Positions 15,996-24,533 of a DNA stretch of 64,000 nt are shown in pieces. The notes beneath the pieces are model-generated. The model was not told the origin of the DNA and made no database searches. It saw only the letters and a program-made list of their open reading frames with translations. The position numbers and the translations under genes were made by a program. The DNA lies in contig NZ_CAUASN010000001.1 of the NCBI RefSeq assembly GCF_958431955.1, forward strand, positions 186,001-250,000, written 5' to 3'. Source of the stretch: an uncultured Adlercreutzia sp. Lineage in GTDB: Bacteria; Actinomycetota; Coriobacteriia; Coriobacteriales; Eggerthellaceae. How positions within the stretch are numbered: the stretch's first letter is position 1; each line of letters starts with the position of its first letter.

Positions 15996-17600
15996 ATGGC
16001 TGCTTCCTCACCCGCTTCCTCTTCCTCTTCCGCACCTGTTCCCGCACCCGCCGTCGGCTCTGCCGCGGCGGGTGCGAGGCCGTCGGAGGGCGGCTTGCAC
16101 GGCCGCGCCCTGGCCCTCGTGTTCTTCGGGTTGCTGCTGGCCATGTTCATCAGCTCGCTGTCGGAGACCATCGCCTCAACGGCGCTGCCCACTATTGTGG
16201 GCGACCTGAACGGCGTGGAAATCATGCAGTGGGTCTCCACCGCCTACATTCTGGCGTCTACCGTCACGATGCCCGTGTACGGAAAGCTGGGGGACCTTAT
16301 CGGCCGCAAGCATTTGCTGATGAGCGCGCTTGCCCTGTACGCGGCGGGCAAGGTGCTCTGCGGCGTGGCGGTGAACATGGAGATGCTCATCGGCGGCCGT
16401 CTCATTTCGGGGTTGGGCGGAGGCGGCCTCATCATTCTGTCCCAGGCGACGCTGTCCGACGTGGTGCCCCCGCGCAAGCTCGGTACCTACATGGGCGTTA
16501 TCGGCGCGGTGTTCGCGGTATCGAACGTGCTGGGGCCGCTTATGGGCGGCTGGTTCGTGCAGGTGACGGGCTGGCGGTGGATCTTCTGGTTCACCGTGCC
16601 CATCGCCCTTCTGGCGGTAGCGGTGCTCGGATTCACCCTGCCGCGCGACGAGCGGCCCTTGGGGCACACGCCCCTCGATTGGCCGGGCATGATGGCCATG
16701 ACCGTGTCCGTTACCTCGCTGGTGCTGGCTATGGCCTGGGGCGGCACGCTGTTCGCCTGGGGCAGCTGGCAGTTCCTCGGTCTTGTGGCGCTCGCGATCG
16801 CGGCGGCAGTTGCCTTCGTGCTGGTGGAGCGCCGCGCTGCGCAGCCCATCATTCCCCTCGGGCTGTTCCGCAACCGCAATTTCGTGCTCTGCTCCATCAC
16901 GGGGCTGTTCTTGAATATCAGCTTCATGGGCGCGCTCAACTACCTGCCCACGTATTTCCAGATCGTGGACAATCTCTCGCCCGAGGTGGCGGGACTGGTG
17001 TGCACGGCTACGAGTGTGGGCATCCTCATCACCTCGACGGTCACCGGCTGGGTCGCGTCGAAGACGGGCCGCTACAAGGGCATGCTCGTGGCAATGTGCG
17101 TGGTGAGCACGGTGGGGCTCTTGTTGCTGTCGCGCCTGGCCGTGCACGAGCCCCTCTGGATTCCCGTGGCGTACCTGTTCGTGCTCGGGTTTGGCATGGG
17201 GCTCGGCATGCAGCTTCTGGTGCTCGTCGTGCAGAACGAGTTCCCGCACGCCATGGTGGGCACCGCCACGGCGGCGAACAACTTCTTCCGGCAGATCGGC
17301 GCCTCGGTGGGCACGGCGTTGGTGGGGGCGCTGTTCACGGCACGGCTCACGGCCGATGTGGCGGGGAAGCTCTCGCATGTGGACAACTTGTCGCTTGCCA
17401 CGCTCACCCCCCAGGTGGTGGACAAGCTGCCCGCCAGCGCCCAGGCGGTTATCTCGGCCGGCTACTCCGATGCGCTGCTGCCGCTGTTCCTCTGGTTCGT
17501 GCCGCTGATGCTCGCCTGCCTGGTGATGATGCTCATGCTGAAGCGCCACCCTCTGGCCACCACCATCAACCACGGCGGTCAGGGGAAAGGGCAGCATTAG
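15996..17600 (+). CDS. MFS multidrug efflux transporter, DHA2 (14-helix) family
   Basis: 534 residues from the ATG at 15996; GAAGGAGG lies upstream. A low-complexity Ala/Ser/Pro head of about 40 residues precedes 14 predicted helices. Family motifs are visible: MPVYGKLGDLIGRKHLL (motif A), GRLISGLGGGGLI and GPLMGGWFVQVTGWRWIFW (motif C region). It is a proton-driven exporter, probably for drugs or other hydrophobic compounds. It stands alone, 155 bases after the NrfD gene, so it is not clearly part of that operon. Confidence 0.9.
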   Translation: MAASSPASSSSSAPVPAPAVGSAAAGARPSEGGLHGRALALVFFGLLLAMFISSLSETIASTALPTIVGDLNGVEIMQWVSTAYILASTVTMPVYGKLGDLIGRKHLLMSALALYAAGKVLCGVAVNMEMLIGGRLISGLGGGGLIILSQATLSDVVPPRKLGTYMGVIGAVFAVSNVLGPLMGGWFVQVTGWRWIFWFTVPIALLAVAVLGFTLPRDERPLGHTPLDWPGMMAMTVSVTSLVLAMAWGGTLFAWGSWQFLGLVALAIAAAVAFVLVERRAAQPIIPLGLFRNRNFVLCSITGLFLNISFMGALNYLPTYFQIVDNLSPEVAGLVCTATSVGILITSTVTGWVASKTGRYKGMLVAMCVVSTVGLLLLSRLAVHEPLWIPVAYLFVLGFGMGLGMQLLVLVVQNEFPHAMVGTATAANNFFRQIGASVGTALVGALFTARLTADVAGKLSHVDNLSLATLTPQVVDKLPASAQAVISAGYSDALLPLFLWFVPLMLACLVMMLMLKRHPLATTINHGGQGKGQH

Positions 17601-17737
17601 ACGCGCGGGTTCCCCTGCTAGAAGAGGTTCAGAGGAGAAAGCGCCTCTGTGTCCCGCAATAAGGCCAGCGAGAAGTATTTTTTCAGCTAGACTACCTTCC
17701 TGTAAAGAACAAATGTTTGTGTTCAAAGGAGGGGATC

Positions 17738-18115
17738 ATGGGAACGCTGAAATGTTGCCCCCAAGTGCTTTCGGCATCGCGGCAGGCGCGTAGTCAGGAG
17801 GTTCAGCAGCGCGTGCGGGATGCGGTGGCCTCCCTGGCGGAAGAGGGGAGGGTGCCCTCGTTCTACCAGGTAGCCCAGCGGGCGCAGGTGTCTCGCAGCA
17901 CCTTGTACCGCAATCCTGTCCTTCGGGGGCTGGTGGAACACGCCCGAGTCGAGGTGGCCGGTCGTTTGGGGGAGACGAGCAGCCGCTGGGAGGAGGATGG
18001 CAGCTTCACAGAGAGCCCCTTGACGGCCTCGCGCTGTCTCGCCTGCGAGCTTCCCCGTTTTCTCTACGGCGTCTGCCTTCTTGAAGGAACAGCTGCGGCC
18101 GATGGTGGAGGATAG
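17738..18115 (+). CDS. TnpC-like (DUF6262-type) helix-turn-helix protein, possibly degraded
   Basis: 125 residues from the ATG at 17738 with AAAGGAGG well spaced upstream. Residues about 20-75 (EVQQRVRDAVASLAEEG, then FYQVAQRAQVSRSTLYRN, then LRGLVEHARVEV) match the small accessory protein of Tn554-type transposons, as I remember that family. Such proteins normally continue as a coiled coil. Here the tail after about residue 85 changes to a Cys-rich, non-helical sequence, which suggests a frameshift or loss of the original 3' end. No transposase gene is nearby, so this looks like a leftover of a mobile element. Confidence 0.55.
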   Translation: MGTLKCCPQVLSASRQARSQEVQQRVRDAVASLAEEGRVPSFYQVAQRAQVSRSTLYRNPVLRGLVEHARVEVAGRLGETSSRWEEDGSFTESPLTASRCLACELPRFLYGVCLLEGTAAADGGG

Positions 18116-18260
18116 GTACGCTTTCGCCCCCCCAGCTGGCGGCAGATAGGCGTCCCGACATCCTGAAGGTGATAGCGCAGATGGCGAGGTCGAAGGCGAT
18201 GCCCGTTCTGCGACACTGTTCGCAGGCTGCTGAACGAGAGTGCTTGCCTGCGCTGCCGTG

Positions 18261-18286
18261 GCCCTTGCGCAATGAAGCGCAAGGGC
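18261..18286. terminator. Hairpin at the 3' side of the HsmA-like gene
   Basis: GCCCTTGCGC (18261-18270) pairs perfectly with GCGCAAGGGC (18277-18286) around a 6-base loop. It lies 11 bases beyond the stop of the minus-strand HsmA-like gene. No T run follows on either strand, so Rho-independent action is uncertain. Confidence 0.45.
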
Positions 18287-18296
18287 CCGTTGCCGG

Positions 18297-18818
18297 CTAT
18301 CGGGATGCCGCGGGGCCGTGACCATGGCCCGACGGGCGTGGCTTGTCATCGTTGCGATCGCGAGCGAACAGATAGGCGGCCAGAAGCCCCACCACCACGA
18401 TGGCCGTGCCGATGGCGCAGACGGCCTTCAGATGAATGGCCGGAATGCCCACGAGCATGCCGATGATGTAGGGCACGAGCCACAGCAGCCACACGACGGT
18501 GCTGAAGGTATGGAAGCGACGGCGCGCCTGCTGGCTGCCGCGCAGATAGGTGAAAGTGGCCCACAGCGCGTGCACGATCATGAGCACGATGGCCAGCGCG
18601 CCGGTAAGGCCGTGGATACCGAAGCCAGTGGCGTTCGATTGGCTGGCGATGTTGCTCATGATGAGGGTGCCAGTGGTGTCGCAGACAAGACCCGCCCAGA
18701 ACAGCAGGACGTACTTCAAGTTAAGCGAACCGTGACGGCGTTCACCGAAAACGCCCCACGTATAGAAGAGGAGTGCCAGCGAAATAGCCACGGTGGAAAC
18801 AATAAGCTCGGGGGACAT
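18297..18818 (-). CDS. HsmA-family (TIGR03987-like) membrane protein
   Basis: 173 residues with four to five hydrophobic helices. Recognisable family features are the N-terminal ISLALLFYTWGVFGER, GFGIHGLTGALAIVLMIVHALWATF in the middle and VVWLLWLVPYIIGML towards the end. The conserved His in HGLTG and in VHALW is typical. The tail is charged (RDRNDDKPRPSGHGHG). The family has no firmly known function. A TetR gene is divergent, and a perfect palindrome lies between them, so expression is presumably derepressed by a ligand of that TetR. Confidence 0.8.
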   Translation of the reverse strand: MSPELIVSTVAISLALLFYTWGVFGERRHGSLNLKYVLLFWAGLVCDTTGTLIMSNIASQSNATGFGIHGLTGALAIVLMIVHALWATFTYLRGSQQARRRFHTFSTVVWLLWLVPYIIGMLVGIPAIHLKAVCAIGTAIVVVGLLAAYLFARDRNDDKPRPSGHGHGPAASR

Positions 18819-18860
18819 GAGGCTCCTTTCTCAGATGAAGGCATAAGAGCGCCAGGCATC

Positions 18861-18900
18861 TATCATGAACATTGTTCATTAATGAACAATGTTCATGATA
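18861..18900. promoter_or_regulatory. Perfect 40-bp palindrome containing two operator boxes
   Basis: The 20 bases at 18861-18880 are the exact reverse complement of those at 18881-18900. Within it are two copies of a 15-base box, ATGAACA-N-TGTTCAT, at 18865-18879 and 18882-18896. The site lies just upstream of the minus-strand HsmA-like gene and in front of a divergent TetR gene. It is a textbook form for a double TetR-dimer operator. Confidence 0.85.
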
Positions 18901-18981
18901 GGAGCAACGGACAGCGAGGGCAAGGGCGATTGTGCGGATTCGCAAGGTTTTCACGGACTTGTTACGTCTCGGACATTCATA

Positions 18982-18996
18982 ATGAGCACTGTTCAT
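18982..18996. promoter_or_regulatory. Third TetR operator box
   Basis: ATGAGCACTGTTCAT matches the ATGAACA-N-TGTTCAT box of the nearby palindrome at 13 of 15 positions by hand. It lies 26 bases before the TetR start codon, where binding would repress the TetR gene itself. Confidence 0.7.
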
Positions 18997-19021
18997 GTTG
19001 GCATGCTGGAAAGGACAGGTC

Positions 19022-19645
19022 ATGGGGAATCGCCCTGTTATCAGCAAAGATCAGATTTTGGATGCGGCCTACGAGATTGCAACCACGCAGGGCTTGGGCG
19101 CGCTGAGCATTCGAGCTGTTGCGACGGCGTGCGGGGTGGCGGTGGGCACGGTGTACAACTCGTACCCCACGAAGTCCGATTTGGTCAACGACGTCGTGGG
19201 CCGGTTCTGGCAACGGGCTCTTTCTGGCTGCATGGGTACGGCGAATGGGGGCGAGGAGGCGGAGAGTACTAGCAGCCCTGGCCTGGGCAGCTCGACAGAG
19301 TTCGAGTGCGATGACTTTGTAGCGTTTTGCCAGCAGCTGTCCGGTGAGGTAAGTCAGGCCCTGGAGGAGTTCCGATCCGATTTCCTCGAGGGGCTTACCG
19401 CGCTCGGGTCTTACGATTTGGCCGGGGCGCGCCGTCGCGAGGCGGCGAGTTTCGCCCATGTGCGTCAAGGATTGCAGATGGCGCTCATGCGCGATCCTGC
19501 CATATGCCACGAGAAGCTCGTGGGCGCGCTTTCCCCCGATCGTGTGTGCGATCTTGTGTGGGAGACCATGGTGGATGCCGCGCGCCGCAAAAAGCCCCTC
19601 GACGAGACGTTGTTCGCTCTGCTGCGCGACGCACTGTACAGCTAG
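19022..19645 (+). CDS. TetR-family regulator
   Basis: 207 residues from the ATG at 19022 (AAAGGACA upstream). The N-terminal domain ILDAAYEIATTQG, SIRAVATACGVAVGTVYNSYPTKSDL is a standard TetR helix-turn-helix. The rest is helical with no recognisable ligand signature. It is divergent from the HsmA-like gene. Three copies of the same 15-base dyad lie in the intergenic region, so it very likely represses both genes. Confidence 0.9.
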   Translation: MGNRPVISKDQILDAAYEIATTQGLGALSIRAVATACGVAVGTVYNSYPTKSDLVNDVVGRFWQRALSGCMGTANGGEEAESTSSPGLGSSTEFECDDFVAFCQQLSGEVSQALEEFRSDFLEGLTALGSYDLAGARRREAASFAHVRQGLQMALMRDPAICHEKLVGALSPDRVCDLVWETMVDAARRKKPLDETLFALLRDALYS

Positions 19646-19743
19646 GGCGATTCCCACGCCTGCTGGCACGTTCTGCTCAGAGAACGCTGGCGGGGTAACC
19701 CCATTTCGCCCGCTCAGGTGCCGGAAAGGTGCGCTGCCGCCGC

Positions 19744-20712
19744 TCAGGCACTGGCGATATCGAAGTGGGTGTTGGAGAACACGTTCAGGTTCAAGCTGTT
19801 CATCAGGTGCTTCAGAGCGGCCTGGGCCTTCACGGAGTTACCGGCATCGTCGAGCGGCGGCGCGAAGGCGCACACGCCGAAGAGCCCCGGCATGACGCCG
19901 ATGACGGCACCGCCTACGCCGGTCTTTGCGGGCAGGCCCGTGGTGTAGAGCCAGTCGCCCGAGTGCTCGTAGAAGCCGACGGAGCTCATGAGCGCCACGA
20001 TCTTCGGGGAGATGGAGGCGTCGAATACGCGCTTTTTGGTAACCGGGTTCACGCCGTCGGCGGCGATGGTGGCCGCCGAGACGGCCAGCTGCTCGGCGGT
20101 CACGCCGAGCGAGCACTGGCGCGTGTACAGGTCGAGTGCCATCGTGGGGTCGTCGTAGAGGCGGTCGTACTCGCGCAGCAGCCACGCGATGGAGCGGTTC
20201 TCGAAGTTCGTGGCCGACTCCGAGCGGTACAGCTCGTCGATGAGCACGGGCTCGCTGCCTAAGAGCGCAGTCATGTTGTCGAAGATGGCCTTCCACTTGC
20301 CTTCTGCGTCGCCGTGAGGATCCACGAGCGAGCAGGCCGCGATAGCCCCGGCATTGACGAGCGGCGTGGAAGGCCGATCGTTTTCCAGCAAGATGGCGAA
20401 GATGGAGTTAAAGGGAAGCCCCGTGGCGTCGGCGCCGATGTCGTTTAGGACGGTCTTTGTGCCGGCTTGCTCCATGGCGAGAATGGCTGTGTGCACCTTC
20501 GAGACCGATTCGATGCCGAGCCGGTAGTCGGTGTCGCCGACGGAGACGATACGTCCGTCGGGCAAGCACAGGCTGATGCCGAACAAGTTGGAGTCGATGT
20601 TTGCCAGATAGGGAATGTAGTGCGCATTCTGGCCGCCCGTCACGCCTTTGCAGGCGTTGTAGGCATCGCGGACGGCACTGCTGATTTGGTCGAATGAAAG
20701 CGTGGTAACCAT
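19744..20712 (-). CDS. glsA: Glutaminase A
   Basis: 322 residues, close to the usual 300-330 for this serine-dependent beta-lactamase-fold family. Reaction: L-glutamine plus water to glutamate and ammonia. Motifs include NAHYIPYLANID near 29, the catalytic SxxK in GIESVSKVHT (Ser69, Lys72), NAGAIAACSLV near 119 and KTGVGGAVIGVMPG near the C-terminus. AAGGAGAACCGCC precedes the ATG. It is a single gene. Such enzymes often support acid tolerance or nitrogen release, but nothing here shows which role applies. Confidence 0.95.
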   Translation of the reverse strand: MVTTLSFDQISSAVRDAYNACKGVTGGQNAHYIPYLANIDSNLFGISLCLPDGRIVSVGDTDYRLGIESVSKVHTAILAMEQAGTKTVLNDIGADATGLPFNSIFAILLENDRPSTPLVNAGAIAACSLVDPHGDAEGKWKAIFDNMTALLGSEPVLIDELYRSESATNFENRSIAWLLREYDRLYDDPTMALDLYTRQCSLGVTAEQLAVSAATIAADGVNPVTKKRVFDASISPKIVALMSSVGFYEHSGDWLYTTGLPAKTGVGGAVIGVMPGLFGVCAFAPPLDDAGNSVKAQAALKHLMNSLNLNVFSNTHFDIASA

Positions 20713-20817
20713 GGCGGTTCTCCTTCAAAGCGCGAACAACCCCATGGTACGCCGCCTTCCCCGCCACCGGCGATACACCTCGCCCCTCGTTGGCAAACTG
20801 TGGGATGAGGTGTTTTC

Positions 20818-21282
20818 TCACTGGCGGTCGAAGTAGTCGCGGTCGGTAAGGTAGTAGGTGCGGATGTAGCCGGCGGGGGAGACTACGACGAACTCGCCGG
20901 TGCTCTCCAGGAAGTAGAGGTCGTCGCCGTCTTCGGCTTGCAGTTTGTGGAGCGAGTCGGGGTTGGCGATGACGGAGTTGGCGGCGGCAAGGTATTCCTC
21001 GGCGGTGTCGCATCCGGTTTCCCAGCCGTGCTTCTTGAAATGCTGCTGCAGCTTCTCGTCGGTTCGGAACGTGAGATGCGATGTGGCTTCCGCAGTGGCT
21101 GTATCGTGGGAGGGTGTGCCTTGGCTCTCCCCGGGGGTAAAGCCGCAGCCCGGCAAGCACAGGAGGACCGCCAGCCCCAAGGAGATGAGCGCTCGTGCCG
21201 TGCGTCTGACGACGGCTGCGCTGCCGAGGGGGAATCGGGGGCGGCACGCTAGAGTGGCTACGCTGTGACTTCGAGATCTCAT
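20818..21282 (-). CDS. Hypothetical lipoprotein
   Basis: 154 residues from the ATG at 21280-21282. After an Arg-rich head comes a hydrophobic segment ending in LCLPGC, a good lipobox, so the mature protein is probably lipid-anchored outside the cell. The mature part is about 100 residues, polar, with FLESTGEFVVVSPAGYIRTYYLTDRDYF at its end, which looks like beta strands. I do not recognise the family. The start is uncertain: no clear ribosome site precedes it, and an upstream GTG at 21381 keeps the frame open. Confidence 0.6.
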   Translation of the reverse strand: MRSRSHSVATLACRPRFPLGSAAVVRRTARALISLGLAVLLCLPGCGFTPGESQGTPSHDTATAEATSHLTFRTDEKLQQHFKKHGWETGCDTAEEYLAAANSVIANPDSLHKLQAEDGDDLYFLESTGEFVVVSPAGYIRTYYLTDRDYFDRQ

Positions 21283-21572
21283 GAATGGAGGCCGAACCTT
21301 TCCGAGCGCATTGTTCGCTGGTCTTTGGATTGTACTGCAGGTGCAAGAGCCGGCTTTCTGCCATGCTACAATGTTTCCCACTGTTTCCGCTGGCGTTGAA
21401 GGAGGTCCTCTGTGGTAGAAATCGCCGATCTTCGCGGTTGCGCTCCGAGCGGCCTTTTCTATGGCGGCCGAGCGGGGCAGAATGGGGGTATCCTCCCGCT
21501 TCTGTAGGTGAGACGTGCCAACTGTTCTACAATGGCTACCAATCCTATCGGCCGCCCCGCGGAAAGGCTTCT

Positions 21573-22223
21573 ATGAACGATATTCAGGGCGTTTTGTTCG
21601 ATGCTGACGGCACGCTGATCGACACCTATGACATCATTCTCGCCTCTATGCGCTACGCCATCAACGATGTGCTGGGGCGTGATTTGTCCGATGACGCGCT
21701 CATGGCCGGCGTCGGTACGCCTCTGCGCGATCAGATGGTCGGCTTTGCGGAAGGTGACGAGGCGCTGGCCGAGCATTTGCTGACGACCTACCGCGAGCAC
21801 AACGTGGCCGTGCACGACGCGCAGGTGCGGGCCTTCCCCGATACGCGGGCGGCCCTTGAGCGCATGCGGGCCGCGGGCATTCCGATGGCGGTGGTCACGT
21901 CGAAGCGCCACGCCCTGGCCGAGCGGGGTTTGGCCATGAGCGGCATCGCCGAGTTCTTCCCCGTGCTCATCGGCCCCGACGACTGGCCCGAGCACAAGCC
22001 GGCGCCCGGGCCGCTGCTGCGTACCTGCGAGCTCATGGGGCTCGATCCGACTCGCTGCCTCTATGTGGGCGACAGCCCCTTCGACATCCAGGCCGGCAAC
22101 GCCGCTGGCTGCACCACCGTGGCCGCCCTTTGGGGCATGTTCCCCGCCGAGGCGCTCGCCGCCGAAAATCCCACGATGATGTGTGAATCGCTGAGCGTGA
22201 TGGTGGAGCGCCTGTCGATTTGA
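21573..22223 (+). CDS. HAD-superfamily hydrolase, phosphoglycolate phosphatase-like
   Basis: 216 residues from the ATG at 21573 (GGAAAGG upstream). Motif I is FDADGTLIDTYD with nucleophile Asp10 and acid Asp12. Motif II is VVTSKR, motif III includes the Lys in PEHKPAP, and motif IV is YVGDSPFDIQAGNAAG. A helical cap lies between motifs I and II, as in Gph and PpaX. Likely substrates are small phosphate esters such as 2-phosphoglycolate or pyrophosphate. The exact one is unknown. It has no operon partner. Confidence 0.9.
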   Translation: MNDIQGVLFDADGTLIDTYDIILASMRYAINDVLGRDLSDDALMAGVGTPLRDQMVGFAEGDEALAEHLLTTYREHNVAVHDAQVRAFPDTRAALERMRAAGIPMAVVTSKRHALAERGLAMSGIAEFFPVLIGPDDWPEHKPAPGPLLRTCELMGLDPTRCLYVGDSPFDIQAGNAAGCTTVAALWGMFPAEALAAENPTMMCESLSVMVERLSI

Positions 22224-22284
22224 GGGCGTCCTATCGCTGCCAGTGCTTCAAGTGAGGGACGATAACACCCATGAACGAGGCGAT

Positions 22285-22392
22285 CTATTCCTGCGACATG
22301 CCGGTCGCCTCCATGAGGAAAGGGGTCGTTTTCTCGACCAGCTCGTCCTCGTCCTGGTACACGAACCGGCCGCCCCTCTTCGTTCGCGACAA
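22285..22392 (-). pseudogene. Short protein-like frame, possible gene remnant
   Basis: A minus-strand frame ends at a TAG (22285-22287) and stays open back to a TAG inside the inverted repeat near 22424. It reads as a plausible soluble peptide, with FVYQDEDELVEKTTPFL followed by MEATGMSQE. It has no ATG; a TTG at 22390-22392 is the only candidate start and has no well-spaced ribosome site. It looks like the C-terminal end of a gene whose 5' part was lost when the DUF4143 unit arrived. The family is not recognised. Confidence 0.3.
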
Positions 22393-22415
22393 GGATGGCT
22401 TGGCACGCTCCTCTC

Positions 22416-22456
22416 GCTTCGGCTAATTTTATATTTATGATAAGATTAGCCGAAGC
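22416..22456. promoter_or_regulatory. 12-bp perfect inverted repeat before second DUF4143 ATPase
   Basis: GCTTCGGCTAAT (22416-22427) and ATTAGCCGAAGC (22445-22456) are perfect reverse complements around a 17-base AT-rich spacer. It ends 17 bases before the ATPase start, overlapping the promoter region. The inner half-sites (GCTAA and TTAGC) also occur in the dyad before the other DUF4143 gene at 8574-8587. It is probably an operator. With no T run after it, it is unlikely to be a terminator. Confidence 0.6.
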
Positions 22457-22473
22457 ACCAGGAAGGAGCCCCT

Positions 22474-23700
22474 GTGAACTACATTACACGTGATATCGAG
22501 AACGAGTTTCTCGCCTATGCCTCAGAGTTTCCCATTGTGCTCCTTACAGGTATGCGGCAGTGCGGGAAATCAACCATGCTCAACCATTTAGCTAAGGACG
22601 GTCGCGCTACTGTGAGCTTGGACGACCTGCAGGAGCGTGCTCTCGCGCAAAGCGATCCTCAGCTGTTCCTGCAACTTCACGAGCCTCCCCTTATCATTGA
22701 CGAAGTCCAGTATGCTCCCCAGCTTTTTCCCTATTTGAAAATCTATGCCGACAATCACCCCGATGTGTGCGGGGCCTTCTGGCTTACGGGATCGCAGCCT
22801 TTTCCCCTCATGAAGCTTGCGGGGGAGTCGCTCGCGGGGCGGGCTGGCATCCTCCACATGCTGCCTCTCTCCCAGCATGAGCTGTACGGAAGCGGCCCCC
22901 TTGGCCGTCTCGAAATCGCCATACCGTCGCTTAAGGAGAGGCTTGCCGACCAAACTCCCGCCACGCTCCCTCAAATATATGAGCGCATTTTTCGCGGGTG
23001 GATGCCGGCGGTGGCAAACGGACGCACGCCCAACGTCGACCACTTCTATCGCAGCTATATGCAAACGTATATTGAGCGTGATGTGCGCGATTTGGACGGC
23101 TCGGCTAACGTACTGGAGTTCTCTCGGTTCATGGCGGCCGTGGCTGCGCAAACCGGGCAGCTGCTCAATATAGAATCTCTCGCGCGGGACGTGGGCATTC
23201 CTCGCGCCAAGGCTCAGGAATGGCTTGGCATTCTTCAGCAGTCGGACATCGTTTTCCTCTTGCAGCCATACTCGAATAATGCGATGAAGCGCGCCGTCAA
23301 AACGCCCAAGCTCTATTTCAATGACACTGGACTCGCAGCGTGGCTGGGACGGTGGAGCTCGCCGGAAACATTAGAGGTAGGAGCGTTCTCGGGGCAAATC
23401 CTTGAGAACTACGTGGTGAGCGAAATCATGAAGACGCTTGCCAACAGCGGCGATGTTGCCAAGCTTTGGTTCTACCGCGATCGCGATGCCAAGGAGATTG
23501 ACGCAGTGCTCGAGCGCGATGGCGTCCTGCATCCTATCGAAATCAAGCGGAGTGCCAACCCGCAACGAAAGGATATCAGCGCGTTTTCGGTTTTAGCGAA
23601 GTCGTCGTTGGGCCTTGGCATGGGGATGCTCGTTTGCCTGTCCGAACATCTTGGAGCCTTAGACGAAAACTGTCTGATTGTTCCTGCGTGGGGCCTCTGA
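22474..23700 (+). CDS. AAA ATPase with C-terminal DUF4143 domain
   Basis: 408 residues, with AGGAAGGAG before the start at 22474. Walker A is GMRQCGKS (26-33), Walker B LIIDEV (73-78), and TGSQPF near 104 acts as sensor 1. The DUF4143 part carries KEIDAVLERDG and HPIEIKRS, the nuclease-like core. It is a different lineage from the paralog at 8648 (shorter, Walker A GMRQCGKS against GARQIGKS). It stands alone under its own inverted-repeat operator. The biological role of this family is unknown. Confidence 0.88.
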   Translation: MNYITRDIENEFLAYASEFPIVLLTGMRQCGKSTMLNHLAKDGRATVSLDDLQERALAQSDPQLFLQLHEPPLIIDEVQYAPQLFPYLKIYADNHPDVCGAFWLTGSQPFPLMKLAGESLAGRAGILHMLPLSQHELYGSGPLGRLEIAIPSLKERLADQTPATLPQIYERIFRGWMPAVANGRTPNVDHFYRSYMQTYIERDVRDLDGSANVLEFSRFMAAVAAQTGQLLNIESLARDVGIPRAKAQEWLGILQQSDIVFLLQPYSNNAMKRAVKTPKLYFNDTGLAAWLGRWSSPETLEVGAFSGQILENYVVSEIMKTLANSGDVAKLWFYRDRDAKEIDAVLERDGVLHPIEIKRSANPQRKDISAFSVLAKSSLGLGMGMLVCLSEHLGALDENCLIVPAWGL

Positions 23701-23713
23701 TCTTCTCGCTCCC

Positions 23714-24469
23714 CTAAAATCCCAGCACTTCGCCGACGTTGGCGGTGATGCAGAGGTCGGCTGTGGCGTCGCGCGGGGTGGGGGTGCGGTTGATGATGGC
23801 CACGTGATCGCCTTCGAAGTAGTCGATGAGGCCGGCGGCCGGGTACACGGCCAGGCTTGTGCCGGCAATTACGAGCAGGTCGGCGTGGGCGATGGCCTGC
23901 ACGGCGCCGAGCACCGTGGTGTCATTCAGCGGTTCCTCGTACAGCACCACGTCGGGCTTCACGATGCCGTCGCAGTGCGGGCATCGCGGCACGCCGTCGG
24001 GCGCCTGCTCGCGCAGGGCCAGCAGCTCTTCCACTGTGAAAGGCGCGCGGCAGTCCATACAGAAGTTTCGCAGCACGCTGCCGTGGAGCTCCCACACGGT
24101 GTGGCTGCCAGCTTTCTGGTGCAGCCCGTCGATGTTCTGGGTCACCACGGCCGAGAGCGTTCCCGCCTGCTCCAGCTCGGCCAGCTTGCGGTGAGCGGCG
24201 TTCGGCTCGGCGTCCAGCGCCAGCATGCGGTCGCAGTAGAAGTCGTAGAACTCTCGCGGATGGGCGTCGAAGAAGCTGCGTGACACCATGGTCTCGGGCG
24301 GGTAGGGGTACTGCTGCGCGTACAGCCCGTCGGCGCTGCGGAAGTCGGGGATGCCGCTTTCCGTGGACACGCCCGCGCCCCCAAAGAACACCATGCGCCC
24401 TGGTGCGCATGCGCGAATCCACGCACGCAGCTGCTCGATATCGTCTCGGGATTGATCGTCTGCGGTCAT
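23714..24469 (-). CDS. Sir2-family NAD-dependent protein deacylase
   Basis: 251 residues from the ATG at 24467-24469, preceded by AAAGGAGG. NAD-binding motifs are FFGGAGVSTESGIPDFRS, TQNIDGLHQKAG, and the catalytic His is in ELHGS. A zinc ribbon is formed by CMDC and CPHC. GTSLAVYPAAGL and INRTPTP complete the Rossmann fold. Expected activity: removal of acetyl or other acyl groups from lysine, using NAD. It is convergent with the DUF4143 gene (13 bases between stops) and stands alone. Confidence 0.93.
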   Translation of the reverse strand: MTADDQSRDDIEQLRAWIRACAPGRMVFFGGAGVSTESGIPDFRSADGLYAQQYPYPPETMVSRSFFDAHPREFYDFYCDRMLALDAEPNAAHRKLAELEQAGTLSAVVTQNIDGLHQKAGSHTVWELHGSVLRNFCMDCRAPFTVEELLALREQAPDGVPRCPHCDGIVKPDVVLYEEPLNDTTVLGAVQAIAHADLLVIAGTSLAVYPAAGLIDYFEGDHVAIINRTPTPRDATADLCITANVGEVLGF

Positions 24470-24533
24470 GCGGCCTCCTTTATCGGGTACTTGCATGGTA
24501 CTACGGCAGAAGCTATGTTCGGCTTTGCGTCGG

